A stretch of 64,000 bases of DNA from Alviniconcha marisindica (taxonomy: Eukaryota; Mollusca; Gastropoda; Provannidae): positions 580,001 to 644,000 of the forward strand of contig JABMCL010003271.1 in assembly GCA_018857735.1 (NCBI GenBank), in the 5' to 3' direction. The notes beneath the pieces are model-generated. The model did not search any database. It saw only the letters and a program-made list of their open reading frames with translations, and had not been told where the DNA came from. Both the position numbers and the translations under genes were made by a program. Shown here in pieces: positions 1 to 12,925 of the stretch (position 1 is its first letter; each line of letters starts with the position of its first letter).

Positions 1-238
1 ACACACACACAAACACACACACAAATCAGGTGAAACATCTATGTTTAAATGCAAAACACAATAATCATTATCATGTATTTAAGAACCCTACAGTAATTTT
101 ACAGTTGCCTGCCGTATAATTAGCTGGGAAAGAATATACTTCTGCAGACTACATACAATAAAGGTAAGTACTGGGGTCGTGATTTGCAAAATTTTTGTGG
201 AGCCCATCATCTGTCGTTTCATTAAAGCTTTTCCCACC

Positions 239-242
239 GCCC

Positions 243-284
<42 letters not shown>

Positions 285-499
285 TTTTCCCCCCTGCGGT
301 ATCCAGGGATAAAATATTCGCATGTGTGAGGTGTGCGTGATTGTATATCTGGTGCGAGTGTGTGTAGCCGGTGTGTGTGTGTGTGTGTGTGTAGGTGGGT
401 GTGTGTCTGACGCGCGCGCACAGTGTGTGTGTGTGTGTTTGCGTGCCGTGCGAAAGTGCGTGCGTGCGGTGCGTGCGTGCGTGCGTGCGGTGTGCGTGC

Positions 500-583
<84 letters not shown>

Positions 584-690
584 TGAGTGCATGTGTCAGT
601 TGTGTGTCGGTGTATGCGAATGTCAGTGTGTCAGTCAGTGTGTGCGCGCGCCGGCTACAGTGTGAGTGAGTGTGTGAATGTGTGTGGCGC
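239..690. repeat. Poly-C, CT and GT/GTGC microsatellite cluster
   Basis: C run 239-253, CT to ~281, then GT and GCGT arrays from ~360 to ~590, with interrupted GTGTCAGT beyond. No gene. Confidence 0.9.
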
Positions 691-1139
691 TCAGAGCGCA
701 TTATTGAGACAGCGGCCCAGGCTCAACACGCAAGTGTTCAAACCGCCACGACCCAGAGTGAGCGGTCAGTGACTGACTGATTGACGTGAAAACATGATCG
801 ACTACACCAACACTGACACGGGTCTGCAGTTTTGGGCTCAGCACTAGCAGAACTTCGCAATGGTGTAAATACCCGCTACAACAATGCTAGCCTTTAAGCA
901 TGGCACGGTACGTACCACACGACACAGCTTAGGGCCTACCCCTTGACCGTAATTAATATAATGCGAACTGACTGTTCAGCGTACTGGATCAACGCGGTAT
1001 GAACCGTTCAAGCTGTAAGGCTGCAAAGAGTACAAGCATGGCTATAACAGGGCCTATACTTAGCTGCATTGCAGACAACCATGCCAGACTGACCCGCAGA
1101 GAATGTTGTGTCGGCACAGGAGCGTGTATAAAGAACACA

Positions 1140-1410
1140 TGGACTTCTCTCTCCCCCTCTTTTCCTTCCTTCTCTCTCCCCCTCCCCCTATCTCTTCTTT
1201 CTCCACTCTCTCTGTTCCCCTCCTTCTCTAAAGATCGTACAGCTCTCTCTCTCTCCCTGCCTCCCTCCCTTCCCCCTCTCTCTCTTTCTCTCCCCCCTCC
1301 CTCTCTCTCTCCCTACCCCCCTCTTTCCTTCCTTCTGTCTCCCCCTCCCCCTATCTCTTCTTTCTCCACTCTCTCTGTCCCTGTCCTTCTCTAAAGATCG
1401 TACAGTTAAA
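1140..1410 (+). repeat. Pyrimidine-rich tract with a ~95-bp duplication
   Basis: A C/T-only-like tract. The segment ending TCTAAAGATCGTACAG occurs at about 1148-1241 and 1313-1406. Confidence 0.75.
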
Positions 1411-2016
1411 AGTACATAGTGTAGCTATACGACATCCCCCCCCCCCTCTCTAAAACAACAACAAAAACAAAGAACAACAACAAAAAGAACTAGTCAATAC
1501 TTTTCTGTGGCATTATTTATCTTCATCTTCTTTTTCTTCATCTGCTGGCTATTCTTTCAGCCTAAACGACCAGTTACAGTAAGCCTAAAACAGCTTGGGG
1601 TCGCCCAATAGATCATCCCTTTTCTCGAAGGCTCTTCTAAGTACCGGCATCATGAAAAGTTCACCCCACAGAGATAAACACTAGAGTATAATTCCATATA
1701 ATAATAATGTAACCAATAAACAAACAAAAAACACTGTTTCTTATGTGACCTATACGCAGAACTGAGATCAGAACCGCCTACGGCTTTCTGTCCGGTCCAT
1801 GACGTCAAAGAACTAGACTGCATACTTTGGTGACGTCAAACGGCTAAAACGCCGGAAAGAACACGTGAAAAAACTGAGCGCACGTCAGCACTGACACACA
1901 CACACTGACACGCACGCACTCACTCACACACACACGGGCGGGAAAGAGCGCATGAAAAGCCTACGTTAGCGACGCTGACAACTTGTGCTCTGTGCAGCTT
2001 CCCCTCTCTTCATCCC

Positions 2017-2019
<3 letters not shown>

Positions 2020-2098
<79 letters not shown>
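2020..2098. repeat. CT microsatellite
   Basis: ~39 CT units, flanked by other pyrimidine tracts. Confidence 0.95.
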
Positions 2099-2099
<1 letters not shown>

Positions 2100-2929
2100 A
2101 CCCCTCTCCCCCTCCCTCCATCTCTCTCCCCCTCCTCACTTTCTCTCCCTCGATCGCAGTTTTGTTTGACCGCGGCCCGTGATCTGTTCACCTGGCACTC
2201 GTAGATTGCAATCTGAGATGGCTATTTCCTCAGCCGTTCCTCTAAGGCAAATCGGCGGCTATTTATTGGTCATTGGATTTACTTACCTCCGATTTTGACC
2301 GATTTATTTATGTTTCACGGTTGTCCCAGTAAGTAAGTAATCACGGTGCTTAACGTCCACACTAGAAACCACCAGGCTTATTAGGGACGGGGGCTGTCCC
2401 AGATACCTACGACAGAGATTAAATGAACTATGCGCGTGGTTTTGTCAGATTTGAACTTTATGAATTAATTCATAAGACTGGGCGTAAAACACCAAGTTAC
2501 TTACAGTTACTGAATCTGCCGCTTCATATTTTGTGTGCCTGTGGAAATCCGATCTTTTCTCTCTTTTTTTCCCCCTTTTTTTCTTTCTTCTTTTTTGGGG
2601 GTCTTATTTTCTACACGCTCGTCTAAGAATGTGCTGTTATTCAGGTCTGGTACATCGGACACAAATGCTGAAGGTGACACCATTTCCCCCCCCCCCCCAC
2701 TGACGTAGGCCTAGATACGCCGCTAAAGGTCAAGTCTGAATGTCTGGGTACACTGACTGCTGGTTCACCGACAGGAGATTTTATGGTCAGGTTTACGTGC
2801 CGACACTGGCTGATACACTCTCAGGTAGCCAGGAAGGGGCGGGCAGCCTACGGCTTACTTCAGCCATGCCCGTCTACTTCTCTCTACACGTACCAACCCA
2901 TGGACCTATATACCCAGTAGATGTAGGTC

Positions 2930-3232
<303 letters not shown>

Positions 3233-3424
3233 TCTTGTGTATACACATTGTTAGTTGTCAAATAATTATGTGTTACTTTCTTAAAGATGTTACCTTCGAA
3301 TTTTGAAGAAGAAAAAAATCACTTAAAAAATGTTGGAAACGGAGTAAAGCGCAGTGAGTACACCACCTGTGTACATCAGAGAATAGAGCTATACGAAACC
3401 TATCTATTATTATTATTATAGTTA

Positions 3425-3615
3425 GGCTCCATCGAGCTCAGAAGCTGTGTGAACGTCGAGGTGGACGTCCTGGGCTCCCCGTCCCTAATAGTCCTTACGG
3501 TCTCTGTGGACGTAAAGCAACAGTGAACATCAGAGCTCAGAAGCTGTGTGAAAGTCGAGGTGGTCGTCCTGGGCTCCCCGTCCCTTATGGTCTCTGTGGA
3601 CGTAAAGCAACATTA
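3425..3615 (+). repeat. Partial ~165-bp repeat copies
   Basis: Two truncated modules (GAGCTCAGAAGCTGTGTGAA ... GTCCTGGGCTCCCCGTCC ... GTGGACGTAAAGCAAC) in direct tandem. Confidence 0.6.
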
Positions 3616-3946
3616 GAAGAAGAAGGAGAGTGGGTGGGTGTCGGTGTGTCCGGGGAGGGGTGGGGGTGGGGTGTTATCGTAATCAATGTAGGGCGGTGTG
3701 TCAGGATGCACTCTTGAAAGATAGGCAGGCTGCGTCACCTTGTGTGTTTTAGTCGAGCTTCAGCTAGGCGCATTAGTAATGCCTGCAAAACATTGACCAC
3801 ACCGGTACACACGCGCGCGCGTGCGCGCACACACACACACACACGCGCGCGCGCGCACACACATTATTGTCGCACGCACGCACACACACAAACTACAATC
3901 ACAGATATACACTGACATAGACACAGACCCCGCCTCCCCCCCCCTC

Positions 3947-3977
<31 letters not shown>

Positions 3978-4183
3978 GTATTGATTGAGTCTTTTGCATG
4001 AAAATAAACACGAGATGTTCGATATCAGCTTCAGCTATTATTTTGATTCTTCATCAAAGGCCAGACACTTGATGTTCAACATCATGTTCAGCTGCTGTTT
4101 TGATTCTTCATAAAGGTCAGACACATGTTGTTTGCGTCAGTGTGTATGTGTGTGTGACATTTGTGTATGTGTATGTGCCTGTG

Positions 4184-4628
<445 letters not shown>

Positions 4629-5082
4629 GACAGAGAGAAACAGACTGTATTTGTCTGTCGGTCTCTCTCTGCGACATTCACAACAATATCCCTGGCTACT
4701 GAGCACCTTTGCTATAATCCCCGCCGGGCAATGTCGGTGAGTCAAGCCTCACACTGAGGTAAACGAGGAGCGGTAACAATCGCGCGGTCGCGCCTCGCCC
4801 GGTGCCTTGTGTATGTATGCCTTCTCAAGGTCGAGAACACAGCGGCATCAGAGCAAAAAAGCGTTGCATTTGTACTGGGGTGTTGAAGCGGGGCGGAATA
4901 TTACCTTCTGGTACACGTCTAGGTATGTGGCTTTTCTCCTATCGCGTAGATTTCTGTTCAGTCGAACGTGTGTTTAATTGAAACGTTGTAATCAACAATT
5001 TATTTATAACTATATGCGCGGCGGTGCCGTTGTTGATCTGAAATAAGACCTATTGAGTTGATGTTGAATTGTTGCTTCAGTT

Positions 5083-5350
5083 ACATCCACCGAAACCGTA
5101 GGCTTATTAGGGACGGGAGCCCAGGACGGCCACCTCGACTTTCACACACCTCCTGAGCTCTGAACGCATTCACGGTTCGGTTGTGTTGCTTTATGTCCTC
5201 GGATGTCGGTTGACATATTAGGGACAAGCTGAGACCAATGCCGAAGCATGGTTCAATATAGCTTTACGTCCACGGAAACCAGAAGGCTCGTTAGGACGGA
5301 CAGCCCAGGACGGCCACCTCGACTCTCACACAGCTCCTGAACTCGCATTC
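5083..5350 (-). repeat. ~165-bp dispersed repeat, two copies
   Basis: On the - strand: GTTCAGGAGCTGTGTGAGAG, GAGGTGGCCGTCCTGGGCT, GTGGACGTAAAGC, then TTGTCCCTAATATGTCAAC and GAGGACATAAAGCAAC. Other copies are listed separately. Confidence 0.7.
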
Positions 5351-6639
5351 ACGACTGTGAGAGACCATAATATACGACAAAGTATTATGTACGTGTGAGC
5401 AAGTGCTCTTTGTACGTTTTTACAATAATCCCGCCCCGGTTATCAGATCCATGCAATTTCAGTACTCGTCTGCTCCGGGAACTGGAGCAGACGACGCTTT
5501 TGTTTTGAAGCGCTGCGTGTTGCGTAACGCCACATGGCCTTCACACAGCCGACCGGCATAGCCGCTGGTGCGCGCCATTTTCAAATCTGTTTACTCCCTT
5601 AATATTTTGACCGCTTGTTTGTTTACCTACTCTTTGTTTACCTAGTCCTTTTTATACACCAAGCCATGTGTAATATAATCTGGCATCTTAGAATGTTTAT
5701 TTAGATCTTATTTAGACGCAGGGTCGAGCTTAATCAGTAGCCGATGCCTCTCTAGGTCCATTCTTTTTATAGCCGTCGTCTGCATGGCGCATTTTCTGTG
5801 TAGTACTAGTGAATAGTAGTGAATCGTTGTTTTGACTCGATGAAAGTAATTCTGTGTCGATCAGTGCTTTGTCGTATAGTATTTTGCTTAGCTGACTTCG
5901 TGTTTAGTGTTTATTTTGGGTTGAAATTAACTTATTGAGTATTGTGTACTGTAGAAGCTAAGTTATATTCATAGACTACTTGATATCACTATCAGCGCTG
6001 TTGCGACTAAGATAACGCGCCCCAGGCGAAAGATCGCACCGATTGTTTTAGTACTAGTCTTTGAGTGTGTCTTGCTTCTCTTATAGAGCGTTGTATTGTA
6101 ATTGTTATGTACCATTTTAACCGTGGGAGCGTGCTCTTTATTCTGATATAAGTTTTAGCGACAGTTATGTTTTGTACATTGTGTTAGTTGTGATTTAGTT
6201 GCCAACTACGAATAGTTGCCGTACGGTACGAATCTGCTTATAGACAGGTGCAAGCCACGCTTCCCACTCTTGTTGTACATTAAATAAGTCATGTGTGTAC
6301 ATTTTGTTTATACGGTTTAAAAGGTTGTAACTGTAGCTTTTATTTGATGTATTTCGTGTTTTAATTAGTTTAGTTATTGTTGAGGAAACTGTATTTGTGC
6401 GGGCCAAGGAAACACAATTGTCAGCCATTTTGTGGTCCAGAGGGCTGATTTCATTGTAGCGATAGCGTGTGTTCTTTGCGGCCCGCGCAGTTCTCTTATC
6501 TATGCGTGGAAGGAGAAAGAGAAAGAGGAGTGTCAGAGAAGAGGCATAGCATTTTACGGTTCGGTCGCGACTCGGTTTACAACACCAAAGCGGTTTGTGC
6601 GACCCGGCAATGAATTCGTGAAGTGTTAACAATATAGCA

Positions 6640-7770
6640 GAAGGGTCAGCGCAAACTCCAAGCACTGGTTTACGACATCCTTCCTTCAATCACTGCCGTA
6701 TTTAGTTACGCCATAGGGTCCACAAAACTGTCAGCTAACGAGCAGTGTTTTGTTGGTGCTCAAACAGTAGTAAGTTTGTTACAAACAACTCAAATTATAT
6801 CAGACGTTTGTTTTTATAACTGACCATGTTGCTTACGCTAGCTCAGATAAAACCACAATCGTTTGAATCGAGACGGAACTCTTTTTTACCCGGGGTGGAT
6901 GCACTTCATGTTTACGTGCGTGCTTGGGCGCTAGGTTGCTTCCACAGTCTTATCAGTACCCGAACCTTTCGGAGGGCGCTGACCGCGTCGGTGGACAGCT
7001 GCGCGGAGATAAAGAGTGTCCCTTCAGTGGCGTAACTAAATCTGGCAGAGTTTGGAGGAAGGTGCCGGAAAGCGATGCTCGGAGTGTAGGGTCAGCGCTC
7101 AATGCAAACTCCAAACACTGGTTTACGACATCCTTCCTTCAACCACTGCCGTATTTAGTTACGCCATAGGGTCCACAAAACTGTCAGCTAACGAGCAGTT
7201 TTTTGTTGGTGCTCAAACAGTGGTAAGTTTGTTACAAACAACTCGAATAAAACAAGGCGTATCATTTATAGCCGCCAACAAAGTTTACACCAGCACAAAT
7301 AAAACACAATCGTTTGAATCGAGACGACTCTTTTCTTTTTACCCGGGTGGATGCGTCTATGTTTACGTGCGTGCTTTGGCGCTAGGTTGCTTCTACGTCT
7401 ATTAGTACCCGAACCTTCTCGTGGCAGCTACCGGAGACAAAGAGTGCCCTTCAGTGCGTACAATCTGGCAGGTTTGGAGAAGTGCCGGAAAGAATGCTCG
7501 ATGTGGGTCACTAGTCGTCAGTGTAAGGATGATAATTAATGCGGGGAAGTGTCGTGGATGCGTCGTATGTTTACGTGCGTGCTTTGGCGCTAGGTTGCTT
7601 CTACAGTCATATTAGTACCCGAACCTTTCGTCGGTGGACAGCTACGCGGAGACAAAGAGTGCCCCTTCAGTGGCGTAACTAAATCTGGCAGAGTTTGGAG
7701 GAAGGTGCCGGAAAGAGATGCTCGGAGTGTGGGGTCAGCGCTCAGTCAGTCAGTGTAGAGGTATGATAAT
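6640..7770 (+). repeat. ~400-bp tandem/dispersed repeat, two main copies and fragments
   Basis: The unit starts AACTCCAAGCACTGGTTTAC, passes TTTAGTTACGCCATAGGGTC, TTGTTGGTGCTCAAACAGT and CCGACCGCG-like segments, and ends GTGGCGTAACTAAATCTGGC. Copies start near 6648 and 7104; fragments at 7340-7500 and 7555-7760. The ends TTTAGTTACGCC and GGCGTAACTAAA are inverted, hinting at an old TIR element. Confidence 0.65.
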
Positions 7771-7949
7771 GTAATGCGGGGGAAGTGTCTGGATGGTGTA
7801 GTCACGTGCTTGAGTGTAGAGCAGGCAGTGAAACTGAGATAGTAGTGTTCAACAGTTTCCGACACAGCGCCGAATCTAAAAGAAGCCTGTCGATTAACAA
7901 GCTCTTGATTCAGATCGCTAATATGAAGACGTAAGTAAGTAAGTAAGTA

Positions 7950-8265
7950 CGTAAACATGGAGCTTAACGTCCACAGAAACCACAAGTCTTATTAGGGACG
8001 GGGAGAATGGGGGAAGGGGGTATGGAGGTGGGGGGGAAGAGGGAGATCATATACCTATCGCTACACTGTCACCACCAGAATGACCTGCATTAAGATGGGC
8101 AGCGATGAGAGCCATTTTAATGTTTCATTAATTGTGAGGGACAAAGTCACAAGACCGTGTCCACAAACCACAACTTTTGAAGAGAAAGGAGAGCCGAAGC
8201 GGTATCGAACCGAGGTCCTTCCGCTTACCAGCCTACCGCCTTACCGCTAGGCCAAACCGGCTCTC
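7950..8265 (-). mobile_element. tRNA-derived SINE family 1, full copy
   Basis: Read on the - strand: tRNA-like head with A-box TTTGGCCTAGCGGTAAGGCG and B-box GGTTCGATACC, a ~200-bp body, then CCCCGTCCCTAATAAG, GTGGACGTTAAGC and a tail of ACTT units. Matches the 15163 copy along its length. Confidence 0.75.
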
Positions 8266-8628
8266 TATTAAGACGTGGCTTTGTGTGAATAATAAAATTA
8301 GGTTGATGGGCGCCATTGTAAAAATATACAGGTACTGAATGGTCATTTCTTTGGAGATATCTCACTGACTTTCTTTTCACTTCAGTTCAGTGAGGGCACT
8401 GCGTTGAAGCTATTTGCGGACAAGTTGTTCGGATTTTCGGGCAATGGTTGTGGATGGGGAAAAACGAGGATTTACTGTATATAGTTCAGTTTTGTGAGGT
8501 GGAATTAGACGTTCGGGCGTTTTTTTGCTTGTTGCAACTAAAAAGGTAAAGCCGTTGTCGCTGCAAAGTCAATCCGAACTTTGTGCGTTCGGAGCTGCAG
8601 ATGTATAGTTTCTAACTGCGACTGAGGC

Positions 8629-9180
8629 GGCCGACAGCCCCTCTTCCCCCACCTTCTGGGATCTCAGTCCCCGCTAGTAACCAAACAAGGCCGATAGCCC
8701 ATCTTCCGCCAGCTTCTGGGATCTCAGTCCCCTCTAGTAACCAAACAAGGCCGATAGCCCCTCTTCCTCCACCTTCTGGGATCTCAGTCCCCGCTAGTAA
8801 CCAAACAAGGCCGATGGCCACTCTTCCCCCAACTTCTGGGATCTCAGTCCCCACTAGTAACCAAACAAGGCCGATGGCCACTCTTCCCCCACCTTATGGG
8901 ATCTCAGTCCCCGCTAGTAACCAAACAAGGCCGATGGCCACTCTTCCCCACCTCTGGAATGTCGGTCCGGTCCCCGCTAGTAACCAAACAAGGCCGATAG
9001 CCCCTCTACCCCCACACGTTTCTGGGATCTCAGTCCCCGCTAGTAACCAAACAAAGCCGATAGCCCCATCTTCCCGGGCCCACCTCCTGGGTTCTCGGTC
9101 CCCGCTAGTAACCAAACAAAGCTCATAGCCCCCCCCCCCCCCCCCCGTTTCTGAGATCTCGGTCCCCGCCAGTACCTCTT
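8629..9180. repeat. 60-bp minisatellite, about 9 units
   Basis: The unit includes GGGATCTCAGTCCCCGCTAG and TAACCAAACAAGGCCGATAG. Because 60 is a multiple of 3, both strands stay open and give false 20-residue peptide repeats. Confidence 0.85.
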
Positions 9181-9311
9181 CAGAGACAACGATCGGCGTT
9201 AAACAACTTTAACCAAAACAAGGACGATAGTGTTACGTGCTAAATTGCTGACAGATGTGCCGCTAGATCTAGGCTAAGCCCCAGTGATCAAGCGTGGCGA
9301 AACGCTAAGTC

Positions 9312-9680
9312 ACCCTGCCAGAGCTCAGGAGCTGTGTAGTGAAAGTCGAGGTGGCCGTCCTGGGCTCCCGTCCCCAATAAGCCTACGGTTTCAGTGGACG
9401 TAAAGCAACACTGAACCATGCTTCGGCATTGCCATAGTTCAGGAGCTGTGTGAGAGTCGAGGTGGACGTCCTGGACTGTCCGTCCTAACGAGCCTTCTGG
9501 TTTCCGTGGACGTAAAGAATTATTGCACCGTGCTTCGGCATTGGTCACAGCTTGTCCCTAATATGTCAACTGACATCTGAGGACATTAAGCATCACTTTA
9601 TCATCATCAGCTTCCGCATTGGTCACAGTTTGTCCCTAATATGTCAACCGACATCCGAGGACATGAAGCTCTACTTCATC
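9312..9680 (+). repeat. ~165-bp dispersed repeat, tandem cluster
   Basis: Two near-complete copies (9312-9415 and 9430-9600) and a partial (9610-9670), with the same GAGCTGTGTGAGAGTCGAGG and GTGGACGTAAAG modules. A related tail follows at 9885-9930. Confidence 0.7.
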
Positions 9681-10004
9681 ATCAACTGGACGTAAAGTTG
9701 GCACAGCAATCTGCGTGGTAGTTGCAACTGCAACAGTATGGAGTTGCTGTGCAATGCCGGGCGGACACTGCCTTAACATTTTGTTGTTCTGGCGGCGGTC
9801 CACGGCAGCCTCGGTCTTCCGGGTTGGCGCCCTGTCTCGAGGTTGTCTGGCTCTTCTGTCCCCCTTTTCCCTCTCGTCCCCGTCCCTAATAGGCCTACTC
9901 GACTCGCCTCGGTGGACGTCAAGCAACAAAGTCTCTCTCTCTCTCTGCTTCTGTTTTCTTTTCCGATACTAGTCATATGAACTGATCAGATGTTCTGCTG
10001 CTTC

Positions 10005-10285
10005 ATTTGCTCATACTATGCTCACCGTATGCTCATAATATGTAACTGAATGATGTATGTATGGCATGTGTTCATCTGGCGCCGTGAGCACGCTGTGTTT
10101 TGTGTGGAAATTCTCACGTATAACGTTTCAATCACTCATTCATGCCTATAAATAATGCCTGTAATTTGATATCTGTTCATCAGTAGCTTAGCAAGGACTA
10201 GTTGTTAGACAGGTTTTTGAATGAACCTAAACTACAATCCTTGTAAAATAAAGTTTTCGAGTTCGAGTTCGAGTTCGAGTTCTCT
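10005..10285 (+). mobile_element. Retroelement 3' end with GAGTTC tail, copy 1
   Basis: Shares ~270 bp with 28170-28455, from TATGCTCATAATATGTAACT through CAGTAGCTTAGCAAGGACTA to AATAAAGTTTTCGAG, ending in GAGTTC repeats. The AATAAA and short tandem tail look like the 3' end of a non-LTR retroelement. Confidence 0.6.
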
Positions 10286-10324
10286 CTCTCTCCGTCCTGG
10301 GCTCCTGTCCCTAATAAGGAGCCT

Positions 10325-10500
10325 ATGGTTTCTGCAAACTCCATAGTTCAGGAGCTGTGTGAAAGTCGAAGTGGCCGTCCTGAGCTGTACGTCCTAACGA
10401 GCCTTCTGGTTTCCGTGGACGTAAAGAATTATTGCACCGTGCTTCGGCATTGGTCACAACTTGTCCCTAATATGTTAACTGACATTAAGCATCACTTCAC
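10325..10500 (+). repeat. ~165-bp dispersed repeat copy
   Basis: Shares AGTTCAGGAGCTGTGTGAAAG through TTGTCCCTAATATG with the copies at 9430 and 13628. It joins a copy of the ~400-bp repeat at 10507. Confidence 0.7.
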
Positions 10501-10506
10501 CACCAC

Positions 10507-11610
10507 CTGCAAACTCCAAGCACTGGTTTACGACATCCTTCCTTCAACCACTGCCGTATTTAGTTACGCCATAAGCCCGTTCTTAACTGGGCGAATGTTT
10601 GTTCGCGAACCTAGTTGGAAGTACTATTCGGCGAACCTAGTTGGTTCTTAACTGGGCGAACTTTTTTTTCGCGAACCTAATTGGAAGTATTCGGCGAACC
10701 TAGTTGGTTCTTAATTGGGCGAACTTTTCTTCGCGAACCTAGTTGGGAGTATTCGGGGTCCAAAAAGCTTCGCTCAACATGTTCTGGGAACATTCGCCCT
10801 ATTCGACGAACATTGCCTCTGATTGGCTGAGAGCAGAGCTCTCCTGTGGATGAAGAAAAAATAAAAAATAAAAATGGATGACGGTGTCACTATGTTCTTC
10901 TCTCGCTTCGGAGGGAATTTGTTTATTTGTTGACTTGTGGGAGGCGCAGCCTTGCCTCGGAGACCCAGAATGAGATAGTAGTTAGTTGAATTACCCTGTG
11001 AGGGATGATTAAAGTATATTGTCTTCACCTGACTTGACTTTAGCCTACATTTTCGATCATGCTGTCTGCCGCAAGTTCGGGCTGAAGCTTGCATCTCATT
11101 ACAAGCCAGTTGAGAACAAGTAAATTCTTCGAACTTTCCGAACCATGTTCGGCGAACTAAAAGTTCAATTAACAAACGAATCATAGTTCGTCGAACTGTC
11201 CGAAGTATGTTCGGCGAACAAACATTCGCCCAGTTAAGAACGGGCTTTAGGTCCCTGAAAACTGCCAGCTAACGAGCAGCCGGTTTTTTGTTGGTGCTCA
11301 AACAGTAGTAAGTTTGTTACAAACATCTCAAATTATATCAGACGTTTGTTTTATAACTGACCATGTTGCTTACGCCAGATCAAATAAAACCACAATCGTT
11401 TGAATCGAGACGGAACTCTTTTTTTTTTACCCGGGGTGGATGCGCCTCGTGTTTACGTGCGTGCTTGGGCGCGAGGTTGCTTCCACAGTCTTGTCAGTAC
11501 CCGAACCTTCCGGGGGCGCTGACCGCGTCGGTGGACAGCTGCGCGGAGATAAAGAGTGCCCCTTCAGTGGCGTAACTAAATCTGGCAGAATTTGAAGGAA
11601 GGTGACATAA
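10507..11610 (+). repeat. ~400-bp repeat copy interrupted by element A
   Basis: The left part is 10507-10573 and the right part 11248-11610, joined without loss around the TA of element A. Confidence 0.7.
10572..11249. mobile_element. MITE-like element A, copy 1 (TA target, ~27-bp TIRs)
   Basis: The ends are inverted copies of AGCCCGTTCTTAACTGGGCG followed by AATGTTTGTTCGC; interior ~674 bp bounded by TA on both sides (10572-10573 and 11248-11249). The left end is partly repeated in tandem (GGGCGAACTTTTCTTCGCG units to ~10745). It sits inside a ~400-bp repeat whose uninterrupted copies read ...ACGCCATAGGGTCC, so the TA was duplicated on insertion, as for Tc1/mariner-type MITEs. No transposase domain; the open frame at 10774-11184 (-) has no recognisable family. 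Confidence 0.8.
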
Positions 11611-12151
11611 AGCGATGCTCGGAGTGTGCGGTTTCTGTGGACGTAAAGCAACACTTTAACAACAAGTTACCCTGCGCGACAACCGCCACTTACTTCCTGC
11701 ACACCGGCCACCCAGCCGGCCAAACCCCGGTGCACCTTACCCGCTCCTTAAGCCTGTTAACAACCCTGTTGATGGTGACTAGAACCTGAACACAAAGGAT
11801 GGTTGTAGGCCCCATACTATTAACAAAGATTATAAATACAATCTTTGTATTTGTAATCTTTGATAATAAGCAGGAGTGGCAGGACCACCACAGCGCGTCT
11901 TCAGTGGCGCCAGATACTCGATCCCCTTCAATTTGGCCGCGTTTCTTTTGCGAGTTACTCGGTGATGCTTTCGGCCGGTAAAACTCCTTTGATCGTTACG
12001 GTCTGGTGGGTGGTTGAGGGGGGTGGGGGTGGGGGGGGTGGGGGGGGGGAAGCAGTGGGGGGGTTATCATACGATATCAACCTGGTAAACGAGTCTAGAC
12101 AGATGTATCGCCGACATACAACAGATCAGCGAGTTACAACTAGCTGTGTCA

Positions 12152-12338
12152 TAGTTCAGGAACTGTGTGAGAGTCGAGGTGGCCGTCCTGGGCTGTCCGT
12201 CCTAACGAGCCTTATGGTTTCTGTGGACGTAAAGCAATAATTATTGAACCCCGCTAGGCTAATGATCCCAGAGAGATCCCACTGAGATCACAGAACCTAG
12301 TATGTCAACCGACACCCGAGGACATTAAGCAACACAAC
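12152..12338 (+). repeat. ~165-bp dispersed repeat copy
   Basis: AGTTCAGGAACTGTGTGAGAG ... GTGGACGTAAAGCAATAATT ... GAGGACATTAAGCAACAC. The middle is diverged. Confidence 0.65.
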
Positions 12339-12518
12339 AGCAGCAACTAGTTGCGGCGAAAACCAAGGACGTATATCTGTATTATATACATATATATTAC
12401 TAGATGGGGGGGGGGGGGGGGGGGTCATCTTGAAATTATTGATTGTGTTGCTTGTTTTTCAAAATTCACGTGCTGATTAAAAAATTACATGAATTCTTTT
12501 TCTTTCTGACAATTCGTT

Positions 12519-12925
12519 TTGCTATTGCCACCAATGTTGTTAAAAAGGAAGCTTCTAGAATTGGATGCCTCGCAAAATCAGAAGTTTCGAGCTGTTGGCA
12601 CGTTGGGAAGCGAAACGTCTGTGTCTGTAACAGCAAGACAATTTGGAGTGCCGAGACAGATTGTTTGGTTCGGGTGGCATCGCCGCCAGACGACTGGAAC
12701 TGTTTCTGGCGTCCCCCGAGTCAGAATGACCCGACAGTAGGATCGCTACAAACCTGTCACTCACCTGCGGAACAGATTTCAGCCAGCTGCAGTCAATGCT
12801 GGCACCACTCGCAGACCGGCTGAGAACAATAAGCTCTGGTACTGTCCGGAACCGTGAGTTTGCGTGAGCAAAGCCAACACAGCGCAAGACGCCCTGCTGT
12901 TCGCCCGGCTGTCCAGTACTAACAC
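12519..12925 (+). pseudogene. Tc1-like transposase fossil (DNA-binding region), frameshifted
   Basis: Reading across frames gives, in family order, SVTARQFGVPRQ (helix-turn-helix), RRQTTGTVSGVPRVRMTR (the TG-S-V...GRPR hinge), a stop, then VTHLRNRFQPA, then by frameshift RTISSGTVRNR, then QHSARRPAVRPA. These are the successive N-terminal blocks of Tc1-type transposases (ARRLGVS, TGSV..PRPGRPR, LRNRF, RISSxTVRNRLRE, RRPAVRP). At least two frameshifts and one stop break it, and the DDE catalytic part is absent. A dead relic. Confidence 0.72.

Noticed and set aside
8612..9128. 20-residue repeat proteins on both strands
   Set aside because: 60-bp minisatellite artefact, for the same reason.
10774..11184. 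136-aa minus-strand ORF, with a similar 102-aa ORF at 33670-33978
   Set aside because: Both lie in copies of the same non-autonomous element; the shared peptide reflects DNA similarity and has no recognisable domain.
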